Source: G963662905 sp963662905
GTDB taxonomy: Bacteria; Bacteroidota; Bacteroidia; Bacteroidales; WRLA01
Length of the DNA: 64,000 nt
Reading direction: 5' to 3'
Assembly: GCA_963662905.2 (NCBI GenBank)
Contig: CAXXFD010000003.1
Location: forward strand, 1-64,000
Both the position numbers and the translations under genes were made by a program. The notes beneath the pieces were generated by a model, which did not search any database, was not told where the DNA came from, and saw only the letters and a list, made by a program, of their open reading frames with translations. Of this stretch, positions 54,972-63,684 are shown one piece after another (position 1 is the first letter of the stretch; every line of letters begins with the position of its first letter).

Positions 54972-55361
54972 TTATATTAATTTTTGTATTTCACGTTTGA
55001 GTTGTGCCGGCGGCAAGCCTTTTTCAAGGAACATATCGGCTTTGATCCACGGTCGGCTGTCGTCTTCTTTGTCCTGAAAGTCGATGCCTGTTTCCGAAGC
55101 AACGGCAGTCATTATGATAATGGGGACTTCGGGATATTTTCGCTTCATTTTGAAACTTAAAACAAACCCACTGTCGTCGTTTTCCATCATCAGGTCCAGA
55201 ATTGCCAGGTCGGGCCTGAATTTTTCAATAATGTTTTCGGCATCGCGCTGGCTTTCGGCCTGCACCACTTCATAACCCCAGTTTTTCAGCAATAGGTTTA
55301 ACTGAAAAAGCTGGTCAATATCATCATCGGCAATAAGTATTTTCTTTATTTTTTTGCTCAT
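54972..55361 (-). CDS. Stand-alone receiver protein
   Basis: A 129-residue single-domain response regulator. The acidic pocket is IADDDIDQ, the phosphorylation site Asp56 lies in AILDLMMEND, and IIMTAVAS and a late Lys complete the fold. It has no output domain. It sits between the hydrogenase-like sensor kinase (5 bp upstream) and the receiver-kinase (11 bp downstream), the position expected of a phosphate shuttle between them. Confidence 0.93.
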   Translation of the reverse strand: MSKKIKKILIADDDIDQLFQLNLLLKNWGYEVVQAESQRDAENIIEKFRPDLAILDLMMENDDSGFVLSFKMKRKYPEVPIIIMTAVASETGIDFQDKEDDSRPWIKADMFLEKGLPPAQLKREIQKLI

Positions 55362-55366
55362 AAGGC

Positions 55367-57364
55367 TTAAGCATTTTGTTCACTTTTGCGGGGCAGGCTA
55401 ATATGAAAATGTGTTCCGGTTTGCCCCTTTTCCGGATCATTGTTTGATGTTACACTGATTTTTCCCCTATGCATTTTTACAATGCCGTATATCAATGGTA
55501 AACCCAAACCGGTACCTTTACCAACACCTTTGGTGGTAAAGAAAGGCGTGAATATTTTCTCCATATTTTCTTTGGAAATCCCTGTGCCGGTATCGCTGAT
55601 TTTTATCTGCACTTCATTTTGCGAGCCTTCGAGGTGGATGCTGAGGGTTCCTCCATCAGGCATGGCCTCAACAGCGTTTTTTTCCAAATTGGTCAGCACC
55701 TGCATAAACTGGTCCTGATCTATTTCAGCCATCGGATTATCAATTTCTTTTGTGAGTTTTATGGAAATATTATCGGGATGAATGATGGATGCAATGCTGC
55801 GTTCGGTAAATTGCACCATATCTGTTTCGATGGGATTTACCTGGTTTTTGCGTGCAAAGTTGAGCAGTCCGCTCACAATTTTTTTGCAACGTGCAGTTTG
55901 TTCCACAATCAGCTCCAGATCTTCGCGCACAGGATCATCTTCTGCTGCTTCTTCCTTTAAAATATTGGAATACATCGTGATAACGCCCAGTGGATTGTTG
56001 AGTTCGTGGGCAATACCGGCCGAAAGCTGACCCATATGTGCCAGTTTTTCGCTCTGCTTCAAAGCTTCACGGGCAGAAGCCAGTTTATCGTTGCTGATAT
56101 TCAGGTCTTCAATAAGGTTATGGAGCTTTTCGATATTGTGAGGAAGGCACATTTCCACCTCGGCAAAACCGTTGGCAATGGCAATCGCATGATCTTCGCA
56201 GGTATCGTAACCACAAGCACCGCAATTCAGATGGTCTTGTAGTTTGTATTTTCCCATCGATTGCAGGATTTTCTGGATTACTTCACGGCTGGGTGCGGGA
56301 AAACGGCGGTCTTCGGGCATAAACTCCTGGCTAAGGTCCAGTTCTAAAAATTCGTCAATATCTTTTTGCCACTGTTCCTCATCAAGATTGTTCAGTTTTT
56401 CGTGTGCATAATTGGTGATCCTGCTGCGGCGTGCGTAACGTTTCCCGCCTTTCGACATGCCCGGGCCCATAATGCAACCTTCGCAGCAGAGCAATTCCAG
56501 GTTATGGTCACGGATAAGGCCGTTTTCAAATTCCTTAATGGCATCGCGGAAATTTACACGGCCTTCCGCCACAATAATCCGCCCGTCCGATACATCTTCT
56601 TTGATTCCGCTGGCCTGCAACAAACCACGGCTTACAGGAAATATCGAACCTTTGCCTGCTGTGGGCGGATCAAAATCTGTTGGGTCGGTCATGGACGACA
56701 TTATTTTCTGCTGACGGAACAATTGACGGAGTTCCGTAAATGTTATGGCTACATCTACTTCCTGGCTTTCCGCTTTTTTGGCGATACATGGCCCGATAAA
56801 AACAATTTTAAGGTCATCGCCGTATTTTTTCTTCATCACGCGGGTCATGGCTACCATTGGCGATGCAATGGGAACCAGGTCGGCAACAAGATTGGGATGA
56901 TAATGCTTTACATAAAATACTATGGCAGGGCAATCGCTGCTGATTTCCCCTTTTTGGTTTTTACGTTCAATATGCCGCTTATGGTATTCTTTTGCCACCA
57001 GGTCGGCTCCAAAACTGACTTCACTGACGTAATCAAATCCCAGCGCGCGAATCATGCCGACAAAGATTTTAAAATCATCGATTTCGTTAAACTCGGCAGG
57101 AAAACTCGGTGCGACAATAGCTGCGACCCGCTCGTCCGATTCCAGTAACCGGTTGACATAATCTTTGGTATCGAGAAAATATTTTGCATTCTGGCTGCAA
57201 ACTTTCACGCAGTTGCCACAGCCAATGCAGCGTTCGTTCATAACCATAGCCTGTCCGTTTACAATGCGGATGGCTTTTACCGGACATTCCCTGATGCAGG
57301 TATAGCAAACGCGGCATTTATCTTTTTGTGTAAATACCAGTTGGTTGTTGTATGCGGTGCTCAT
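55367..57364 (-). CDS. Hydrogenase-like sensor histidine kinase
   Basis: A 665-residue cytoplasmic fusion. Two 4Fe-4S ferredoxin motifs (CRVCYTCIRECP, CIGCGNCVKVC) come first. A [FeFe]-hydrogenase-like domain (about 75-340) follows, with Cys145 in SSDCPAI, GPCIAKK and CCEGCIMG at the places of the H-cluster ligands. Then come another Fe-S motif (LNCGACGYDTCEDHA, near 383), a coiled coil, an NtrB-like H-box with His453 in GIAHELNNPLG, and HATPase (GTGLGLPL). It looks like a sensor that reads hydrogen or redox state with a cluster domain and signals through its kinase. Asp replaces the first Cys of the canonical TSCCP. The start overlaps hydA by 4 bp. Confidence 0.92.
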   Translation of the reverse strand: MSTAYNNQLVFTQKDKCRVCYTCIRECPVKAIRIVNGQAMVMNERCIGCGNCVKVCSQNAKYFLDTKDYVNRLLESDERVAAIVAPSFPAEFNEIDDFKIFVGMIRALGFDYVSEVSFGADLVAKEYHKRHIERKNQKGEISSDCPAIVFYVKHYHPNLVADLVPIASPMVAMTRVMKKKYGDDLKIVFIGPCIAKKAESQEVDVAITFTELRQLFRQQKIMSSMTDPTDFDPPTAGKGSIFPVSRGLLQASGIKEDVSDGRIIVAEGRVNFRDAIKEFENGLIRDHNLELLCCEGCIMGPGMSKGGKRYARRSRITNYAHEKLNNLDEEQWQKDIDEFLELDLSQEFMPEDRRFPAPSREVIQKILQSMGKYKLQDHLNCGACGYDTCEDHAIAIANGFAEVEMCLPHNIEKLHNLIEDLNISNDKLASAREALKQSEKLAHMGQLSAGIAHELNNPLGVITMYSNILKEEAAEDDPVREDLELIVEQTARCKKIVSGLLNFARKNQVNPIETDMVQFTERSIASIIHPDNISIKLTKEIDNPMAEIDQDQFMQVLTNLEKNAVEAMPDGGTLSIHLEGSQNEVQIKISDTGTGISKENMEKIFTPFFTTKGVGKGTGLGLPLIYGIVKMHRGKISVTSNNDPEKGQTGTHFHISLPRKSEQNA

Positions 57365-59085
57365 AGGTTTGCTCGTTTTTTGAAAAGCGGGCGCAGGATT
57401 TTGTCATTGTCGCCATGACCTTTCATGTTCAGAAATTTATCGTACAGCTCAACTACCTGTGGATTTTTATAAGCAAATTTAATAGAGTCCTTATCGTCAA
57501 TTTCATAAATGGATTTCATGCGGGCCTTGAGGTCTTTTTCAGTACGGCCAATAGGCTGGCCGCCACCATTGACGCATCCGCCCGGACAAGCCGTAACTTC
57601 CACAAAATCAGCCTTTAATTTGCCTGCTTTTAGCTCTTCCAGGAGTAATTGCACATTACGCATTCCGGAAACGACAATACAATTGATTTCTTTCTTCTTG
57701 ATTTTAAATTTGTATTCTTTCCGTCCATTTCCGCTGCGCAGGGGCGATATTTTGAAGTTCATCAGGTCTTCTCCGGTCAAAAGCTGGTGCAGGCTGCGCA
57801 ATACAGCTTCGGTCAATCCACCGGCAATGGCAGGGAGTTTGCCCGATGAGCTGCGGATTCCAAAGGGATAATCGGCCAGTTCGGGTTCGGAGCTGTTCAG
57901 GTCGATGCCGTGGAGCTTGATGAATTTGGCCAGTTCGCGTGTGGTCAGCACCATATTGGTATCCGGATTGTTGTCGGTGAACATTTCTTCGCGTACGGCC
58001 TCATATTTTTTGGCAGTACATGGCATGATGCTTACCGTATAGATATTCTCTGCACGTATGCCGCTTTCGCGGGCGTAATAGGTTTTGACAACGGAATTCA
58101 ATACCTGCTGTGGTGACTTGATATGCGCAAGATGGGGGAGGATATCGGGTTCGAAATCTTCGGCATATTTTACCCAGGCAGGGCAATCGCTGCTGAAGAG
58201 CGGCATTTCCAACGATTCTTTATTGAGCCGTGTTTTGAGCTCGCGTGCAATTTCTGTGATCACGATGTCGAGGCCAAAAGAAGTATCGAATACCTTATCG
58301 AAACCGGTTTTGCGCAAAGTAGTGTTGATGACGCCATTGAGGTCTTTTCCGGCCTTAATGCCAAATTCTTCGGCCAGCGAAACAGAAACCGTTGGGCTGA
58401 TTTGTGCCACTACATGCGTTTTCGGGTTGTGCAGGGCTTCCTGAAGCGAACCGGGACGGGATTTCTCCAGAAGTGCGCCGGTAGGACAAACCATAATGCA
58501 CTGGCCACATTCGATGCAGTTTACACGGTTCAGGCCTTTATTATAGATTGTTCCCAGCGTCATTTTTTTGCCTCGGTTCACAAAATCAATGGCCGACATG
58601 CCGATGATGTTGTCGCAGGTGCGCACACAGCGTTCGCAAAGGATACATTTCTCCGGGTCGCGCACAATGGAAGGGTCAACGATATCTTTTTTGTGCTGGT
58701 GTTTGTTTCCGGAAAACCTTCTTTCGCGCACATTGAGCTCTTCGGCCAGGTCCTGAAGTTCGCAGTTGCCGTTGCGTTCGCAATACAGGCAATCGTCGGG
58801 ATGATTGGCCAGAAGGAGCTCCACAATTGTTTTACGGGCTTTGATTACGCGCGGTGAATGCGTTTTTATTTTCATCCATTCCTCAACAGGCATGGAGCAG
58901 CTCGGAATCAAACCTTCGCGGCCTTCCACTTCCACAACACAAAGGCGGCAGGCGCCTGTCGGCAGCTGGTTGCTCATATAGCAGAGGGTCGGAACACGTA
59001 TTCCGTTGCGCAAGAGGGCTTTTAAAATGGTTTCGCCCCTTTTTGCCTTTATTTCCTTGTTATTGACTTCAATATTAAAAATCAT
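57361..59085 (-). CDS. hydA: [FeFe]-hydrogenase catalytic subunit HydA
   Basis: A 574-residue catalytic subunit of a trimeric NAD-linked, probably electron-bifurcating hydrogenase. It has an N-terminal 2Fe-2S domain (CYMSNQLPTGACRLC), a His-ligated 4Fe-4S site (HPDDCLYCERNGNC), two 4Fe-4S motifs (CILCERCVRTC, CIECGQCIMVC) and the H-domain with Cys301 in SSDCPAW, IMPCTAKK and ACPGGCVNGGGQP. All four H-cluster cysteines are kept. Two departures from the classical motifs stand out: Asp300 where TSCCP has the proton-relay Cys, and Thr498 where EVMAC has Met. It lies 18 bp after hydB and is cotranscribed with it. Confidence 0.95.
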   Translation of the reverse strand: MIFNIEVNNKEIKAKRGETILKALLRNGIRVPTLCYMSNQLPTGACRLCVVEVEGREGLIPSCSMPVEEWMKIKTHSPRVIKARKTIVELLLANHPDDCLYCERNGNCELQDLAEELNVRERRFSGNKHQHKKDIVDPSIVRDPEKCILCERCVRTCDNIIGMSAIDFVNRGKKMTLGTIYNKGLNRVNCIECGQCIMVCPTGALLEKSRPGSLQEALHNPKTHVVAQISPTVSVSLAEEFGIKAGKDLNGVINTTLRKTGFDKVFDTSFGLDIVITEIARELKTRLNKESLEMPLFSSDCPAWVKYAEDFEPDILPHLAHIKSPQQVLNSVVKTYYARESGIRAENIYTVSIMPCTAKKYEAVREEMFTDNNPDTNMVLTTRELAKFIKLHGIDLNSSEPELADYPFGIRSSSGKLPAIAGGLTEAVLRSLHQLLTGEDLMNFKISPLRSGNGRKEYKFKIKKKEINCIVVSGMRNVQLLLEELKAGKLKADFVEVTACPGGCVNGGGQPIGRTEKDLKARMKSIYEIDDKDSIKFAYKNPQVVELYDKFLNMKGHGDNDKILRPLFKKRANL

Positions 59086-59103
59086 GTGCTTCCTCTGTAG
59101 CTT

Positions 59104-61038
59104 TTAGTGAATGTAAATAGCGTTGAATTTGCAGGATTCATAGCATATCCCACAGCCAATACATTTATCCTGCACGATAAAATGCGGCTGGCGCTGTGAT
59201 CCGATAATAGCATTAACGGGGCATTTGCGGGCACAAATGGTGCATCCGGTACATTTATCAATATCAATGATGAACTCGCGCAGCCCCTTGCAGACATTCG
59301 CACGGCATTTCCGCTCAAAAATATGCTCTTCGTATTCTTCCCTGAAATGCTTTAAGGTGCTCAGTACAGGATTCGGTGCTGTTTGGCCCAGTCCGCAAAG
59401 GGAAGTATCGCGGATAATCCCTGCCAGTTCCTCAAGCATCATCACGCCTTTAAAACGCTCTAAGCTTTGATGCTGTTGGGCATCTTTGGGTTTTTGTGTG
59501 ATGTTTTCCAGGATTTCCAGCATACGTTGCGTGCCTTCACGGCAGGGAATACATTTTCCGCAGCTTTCGTTGGAAAGGAACTGGATGAAAAATTTGGCCA
59601 CATCCACCATGCAGGTGTCTTCATCCATCACTACCAGCCCACCGGAACCCATCATGGCGCCGGCTTTTACCAGCGATTCGTAATCTACTTCGATATCCAG
59701 ATTATCGCCTTTGAGGCAGGCGCCCGATGCACCACCTATTTGGATGGCCTTTAAATCTTTGGCGTTTTTGATCCCTCCGGCAATATCAACTATGATTTTA
59801 TCCAAGGAGGTGCCCATTTCAACTTCAACCAGGCCGTTATGAACGGTTTTGCCGGATACAGCAAACACTTTAGTGCCCTTGCTGCCTTCGGTCCCGATGG
59901 ATCTGAACCAATTAGGGCCGTTTTTGATAATTGCGGGTACATTGGCCAGGGTTTCTACATTATTGACCACTGTGGGTTTGCCATACAGGCCGCTCACGGC
60001 AGGGTAGGGCGGTTTCGGACGGGGAATTCCGCGCTTGCCTTCAATGCTGTTGATCAGTGCAGTTTCTTCGCCACAAACAAAAGCCCCGGCGCCCACGCGG
60101 ATAATCAGATATAAATTGAATCCACTGTCGAGGATGTTTTCTCCAAGCAGCCCGTAAGCTTTGGCCTGATCAATAGCTATACGAAGGCGTTCCTGTGCCA
60201 AATGGTAATCGGAACGGATATAAATATATGCCTTGCTTGCTCCAATTGCATAGGCCGCAATGGCAATGCCTTCGATGAGTTTGTGCGGATCGCCTTCAAT
60301 TACGGCACGATCCATAAAACTTCCGGGATCGCTTTCATCGGCATTACAAATCAGGTACTTTTGGTCGCTTTGCGTATTCCAGGCAATCTGCCATTTTTTT
60401 GCCGTGGGAAAACCGCCGCCGCCACGGCCACGTAAGCCGCCTTTTTCAATAATTGATGTTATTTCGTTGGGCGCATAATGGCGTATTGCCTTTCGGAAAG
60501 CCGCATAGCCTCCGTTGGCAATGCTTTCCTCAATGCTCAATGGATTGATAAGGCCACACTGATCGAGCACCAAACGTTTTTGCCCTTTAAAAAACTCCAG
60601 CTCATCAATAAAAGGTGTTTTTTCCCAACTGACAAGGTGTTTGCCACGGAACTGCCCCAGGATATGATCTTCGTTCACGCGGTTGTTGAATGTGTCGTTC
60701 AGCACGCTCTGCACATCTTCCTGATGTACATTGCTATATGCAATACGGTTTTTGCCCGGCAACTGTATATCAAGCATGGGCTCTGCCGAACACATCCCGA
60801 TACAGCCGGTTTCGACAATCTCGGCATCAATATTTTTGTCCTTCAGATATTGTTCTACGGCTTCTTTGGTTTTTTTTGCTCCCGCGATAATGCCACAGGT
60901 TCCCGATCCAATGAAAATGCTGGGACGGCTGATTTTTTCGCGGCGCAGCAGAAGGGAGTATTCCTTGCATTCGGGCGATAACTCCTCATTGTCGGTTTGC
61001 AATATGCTGGAAATAATATTATTGGGCTGATATTCCAT
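59104..61038 (-). CDS. hydB: Hydrogenase NAD/flavin subunit HydB (NuoF-like)
   Basis: A 644-residue NuoF-type subunit that binds FMN and NAD(H). The N-terminal thioredoxin-like 2Fe-2S part has GTCGIIAGA and CIGMCSAEP. The FMN/NADH core has GLRGRGGGGFPTAKKW and CGEETALINSIEG. The 4Fe-4S site is SCGKCIPCREGT, and two ferredoxin motifs close the protein (CTGCTICARKCP, CIGCGICYESC). It passes electrons between NADH, ferredoxin and HydA, as in Thermotoga-type HydABC. It starts 2 bp after hydC and ends 18 bp before hydA. Confidence 0.96.
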   Translation of the reverse strand: MEYQPNNIISSILQTDNEELSPECKEYSLLLRREKISRPSIFIGSGTCGIIAGAKKTKEAVEQYLKDKNIDAEIVETGCIGMCSAEPMLDIQLPGKNRIAYSNVHQEDVQSVLNDTFNNRVNEDHILGQFRGKHLVSWEKTPFIDELEFFKGQKRLVLDQCGLINPLSIEESIANGGYAAFRKAIRHYAPNEITSIIEKGGLRGRGGGGFPTAKKWQIAWNTQSDQKYLICNADESDPGSFMDRAVIEGDPHKLIEGIAIAAYAIGASKAYIYIRSDYHLAQERLRIAIDQAKAYGLLGENILDSGFNLYLIIRVGAGAFVCGEETALINSIEGKRGIPRPKPPYPAVSGLYGKPTVVNNVETLANVPAIIKNGPNWFRSIGTEGSKGTKVFAVSGKTVHNGLVEVEMGTSLDKIIVDIAGGIKNAKDLKAIQIGGASGACLKGDNLDIEVDYESLVKAGAMMGSGGLVVMDEDTCMVDVAKFFIQFLSNESCGKCIPCREGTQRMLEILENITQKPKDAQQHQSLERFKGVMMLEELAGIIRDTSLCGLGQTAPNPVLSTLKHFREEYEEHIFERKCRANVCKGLREFIIDIDKCTGCTICARKCPVNAIIGSQRQPHFIVQDKCIGCGICYESCKFNAIYIH

Positions 61039-61040
61039 CT

Positions 61041-61508
61041 TTATTTGCTTCTGTATTCTTCAATAATTTGTTTGATGCGGTCGGGATTGACTTTTTCAAA
61101 GTATTCTCCGTTGATGCTGATAACCGGTGCAAGGCTGCAAGCGCCCATGCAGGTACTGACTTCAATGCTGAACAGGCCGTCGCGCGTTGTTTCTCCGTCT
61201 TTGATGCCCAGGTTTTTTTCCAGTTCGGTCAAAACATTCAAGGAGCCGTTGATGTGGCAGGCTGTCCCGCGGCAGGCACGGATGTGGTATTTGCCTTTGG
61301 GCTTGAAACGGAATTGATTATAAAAGGTAGCAATGCAGTATATCTTGCTGGTGCTGATGTTCAGGTATTCGGATACTTCGTGAATATTTTGCTGGGACAA
61401 ATACCCAAATTCTTCCTGAATGTCCTGTAAAACAGGGATCAGGCTACCCGCATCAGGATTGGTATATTTACCAAGTATTGCTTTAATGCCTTCGCTCATA
61501 TTTCGCAT
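61041..61508 (-). CDS. hydC: Hydrogenase subunit HydC (NuoE-like)
   Basis: A 155-residue NuoE-type subunit with a thioredoxin-like 2Fe-2S cluster. The four ligands are in CRGTACH and STCMGAC. The N-terminal helical part (IPVLQDIQEEFGYLSQQNIHEVSEYL) is typical. It is the first gene of the operon; an alternative start lies three codons in. A leader of about 177 nt with a hairpin separates it from the promoter and Rex sites. Confidence 0.95.
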   Translation of the reverse strand: MRNMSEGIKAILGKYTNPDAGSLIPVLQDIQEEFGYLSQQNIHEVSEYLNISTSKIYCIATFYNQFRFKPKGKYHIRACRGTACHINGSLNVLTELEKNLGIKDGETTRDGLFSIEVSTCMGACSLAPVISINGEYFEKVNPDRIKQIIEEYRSK

Positions 61509-61565
61509 TTTTCAAAAAACAGTATCATTAGTTCTATGGGACTCCGTGCCCCACTGCCTCAGTAC

Positions 61566-61625
61566 GAAGGTCGAATCAGAAAAAAATCAATTTGCGTAGC
61601 ATTCTGATTTCGAGTAAAAACCTTC
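61566..61625 (-). other. Structured leader of the hydrogenase operon
   Basis: In the transcribed leader of hydC, GAAGGT pairs with ACCTTC and, inside it, CGAATCAGAA pairs with TTCTGATTTCG with one bulge. It lies about 60-115 nt before the hydC start. It may stabilise the message or regulate it; no known riboswitch is recognised. Confidence 0.4.
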
Positions 61626-61691
61626 CCCTTTTATTTTGATCCTGATGTTAATAGCATATACCGATATTAAAATCAAACCAATTCGGCCTTA

Positions 61692-61724
61692 CAAAAGTAA
61701 TAAAAATATTCTACTGTTACCAAA
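61692..61724 (-). promoter_or_regulatory. Promoter of the hydrogenase operon
   Basis: On the minus strand TTTG (61721-61724) and TACTTTTG (61692-61699) lie 21 nt apart, an exact Bacteroidetes promoter. The -33 element falls inside the spacer of the first Rex-like palindrome, so a bound repressor would block the polymerase. Confidence 0.75.
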
Positions 61725-61747
61725 ATAACAGTGTTAATTTAATAACA
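61713..61747. promoter_or_regulatory. Tandem Rex operators
   Basis: Two adjacent palindromes: ACTGTTA-N6-TAACAGT (61713-61732) and TGTTA-N6-TAACA (61732-61747), sharing one base. The half-sites and spacing equal those in the known Rex site TTGTTAA-N4-TTAACAA. They overlap the -33 element of the operon promoter, and rex is in that operon. Confidence 0.75.
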
Positions 61748-61875
61748 TAGGTATAAGGCATTAAGCGCGTAAAATCAGCGAGATAGCCTGTTAATACTGG
61801 CTTTGACAAAAAAATTGCAGGCACAGCAAATTGGAATTTACTGCGAAAAACTGAGGAATATCAACCGAAAAGACC

Positions 61876-63684
61876 TCAGGTGCTTGGTTTCAGGCGGGCA
61901 ATATCCTCTCCTACAAACGATAATTCAGTAACAGCTCCATCCAATTGCTTTCGGATTTCGTCCATTCGATCCTTAAAAGCATTGTGTGCACTGCTAAAAA
62001 GCTGCTGGTAATAGGTAATTCCCTTGGTAAGGTTTGAATGAAAACGACGTAGGTATTTCATTTGGAATTTATCTGCACTGCCTTCAAGCTCAGCGATTTT
62101 CTCTTTCAAAAAGTTGATAAAAATATTCAGCTCATTGATAAAAACATGCGGACGGTCGTCGCGCTCAATCATATTGTCCCTGCCGTAAATATGGTCGCAC
62201 ATATTCTTGAAGCTCATCCTGCGCGAGAAATATGCCAGGTTAGGGCCTGGACATAAAGAAACGCCCTGACCTTCTTTTTCGAGGCTCAGGCCGTTCCTTT
62301 TCAGGATGCTGGTGCCCAAACCAACACAAATACAGGATTTTTCAGTGATTTTATTAAAAGCTTTGCGGTATTCTTCGGCAGAAAGGTCCTGTTCTTTTAG
62401 CTCTTCAATTTTGGCTTTTTGGAACTGTCGTGATGCCGGGCAGATTCCTTCTTTGGTAAATTCGAAATTCAGTGCAACATATTTTTTCTGGCATGGGCTT
62501 CCGGGTTTTCCTGCCCGGATCAGTTGCTCTTTTTCCAGATCTTTTGTGTTTCCGCGCACCGAGTTAAATGGAATTCCAAGCGGGGAAATATTGCTCAGGT
62601 AAAGGTCTTTTTCCCGGGCATTTTTCAATAGTTCAATGCTTTCATCATCCACATTGCTGATTTCGGGGACAAGCATAAAAGGCGTGCCCCAACCAACAGA
62701 GTCCAGTTCGTAATGCGAAAGGAGGAATTCATGCTCCTCTGCCGTTCCGACACCGCCTTGTCCGGTCAGTTTAAAATCAGGGTCCCGGGCGGGTTTTGTT
62801 TTGTTTTTGCTTTCAAGTCCCTGATAAAAAAGCTCCAGCAATTCATCGCGAAGCATGCTGCGGTTCTTTTTAAACTCTTCCAAAACCGGCCCCATTAAAA
62901 GCCCCTCAGCTGCAAAAGCATGCCCGCCGCAATTTAAACCGGATTCAAAGCGGAATTCAGAAACCCATAAACCTTTCTTGGCCAATAATTTGCCCTGGAT
63001 GAGCGCAGAACGGTAATCGCTCACTTTAAGGATGATTTTTTTCCCAAAATTGCCGTCCACATCCGGATAAAAGCAATCGAATTGTTCCGCATATGAAAAA
63101 AGACTGGGGTTCATTCCGGCAGAAAATACAATGGATGAAGTTAAATTGCTTTCTGCAAATCCTTTGAGGGCTGTGTGTGCATCATTGTTTTGAGCAGGTA
63201 GTTGTTCACCGTTTTTGTATTGCGGTTTATCTACCTTTGTCATAATGTTCACATCCACACTGCCAAATTGCAGGTTTTCTTTGAGCCAGCGTTTCGATTC
63301 CTCAATGGGCAAATTACGTTTTACCAGTTCAAAAAACTCTTGCTTAACACTGGCGCTGTCCGGCAATGACGAAAAATATTCTTTCAGTTCCCTGCTTTTG
63401 TCCAAAGCGGAGTTTTTCATTTCGTGATATTTGTCATCCAGCAGTTTATGGATCAGGTTCAGGTAGGAAGTAATCCTCTTTGCCCTGAAGTCTTCCGTTT
63501 TTCGGCTGATGGGCTTAAATGAAATATCGTTGAGCTGGCAGTGCATTTGCCTGAGCCGCTCGATCAGCATATCATCAACCAATGAAATAACCGTATCAAC
63601 ACCATAAGGCGCTGCGGTAAGTGCTGCATCTGCTGTAAAACCGATTCCCATAACGGGTATATGAAAGCTGTGGAATTTTGTCAT
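61876..63684 (-). CDS. Conserved protein of unknown function, TIM-barrel-like
   Basis: A 602-residue cytoplasmic protein that I cannot assign. The start HIPVMGIGFTADAALTAAPYGVDTVISL and the middle LTGQGGVGTAEEHEFLLSHY followed by DSVGWGTPFMLVPE recall FMN-dependent TIM barrels such as glutamate-synthase or nitronate-monooxygenase types. GLNCGGHAFAAEGLLMGP is a striking motif. Several cysteines in the last third (GSPCQKK, GICPASRQF, SCICVGLG, SLCPGPN) could bind an Fe-S cluster. A C-terminal coiled region follows. It is upstream of, and codirectional with, the hydrogenase operon, but the Rex-controlled promoter lies between them. A redox enzyme is only a guess. Confidence 0.75.
   Translation of the reverse strand: MTKFHSFHIPVMGIGFTADAALTAAPYGVDTVISLVDDMLIERLRQMHCQLNDISFKPISRKTEDFRAKRITSYLNLIHKLLDDKYHEMKNSALDKSRELKEYFSSLPDSASVKQEFFELVKRNLPIEESKRWLKENLQFGSVDVNIMTKVDKPQYKNGEQLPAQNNDAHTALKGFAESNLTSSIVFSAGMNPSLFSYAEQFDCFYPDVDGNFGKKIILKVSDYRSALIQGKLLAKKGLWVSEFRFESGLNCGGHAFAAEGLLMGPVLEEFKKNRSMLRDELLELFYQGLESKNKTKPARDPDFKLTGQGGVGTAEEHEFLLSHYELDSVGWGTPFMLVPEISNVDDESIELLKNAREKDLYLSNISPLGIPFNSVRGNTKDLEKEQLIRAGKPGSPCQKKYVALNFEFTKEGICPASRQFQKAKIEELKEQDLSAEEYRKAFNKITEKSCICVGLGTSILKRNGLSLEKEGQGVSLCPGPNLAYFSRRMSFKNMCDHIYGRDNMIERDDRPHVFINELNIFINFLKEKIAELEGSADKFQMKYLRRFHSNLTKGITYYQQLFSSAHNAFKDRMDEIRKQLDGAVTELSFVGEDIARLKPST

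Noticed and set aside
56366..57148. 260-residue open frame opposite the sensor kinase
   Set aside because: Antisense shadow of the ferredoxin and hydrogenase-like region; Cys, Phe and His content reflects the opposite strand.
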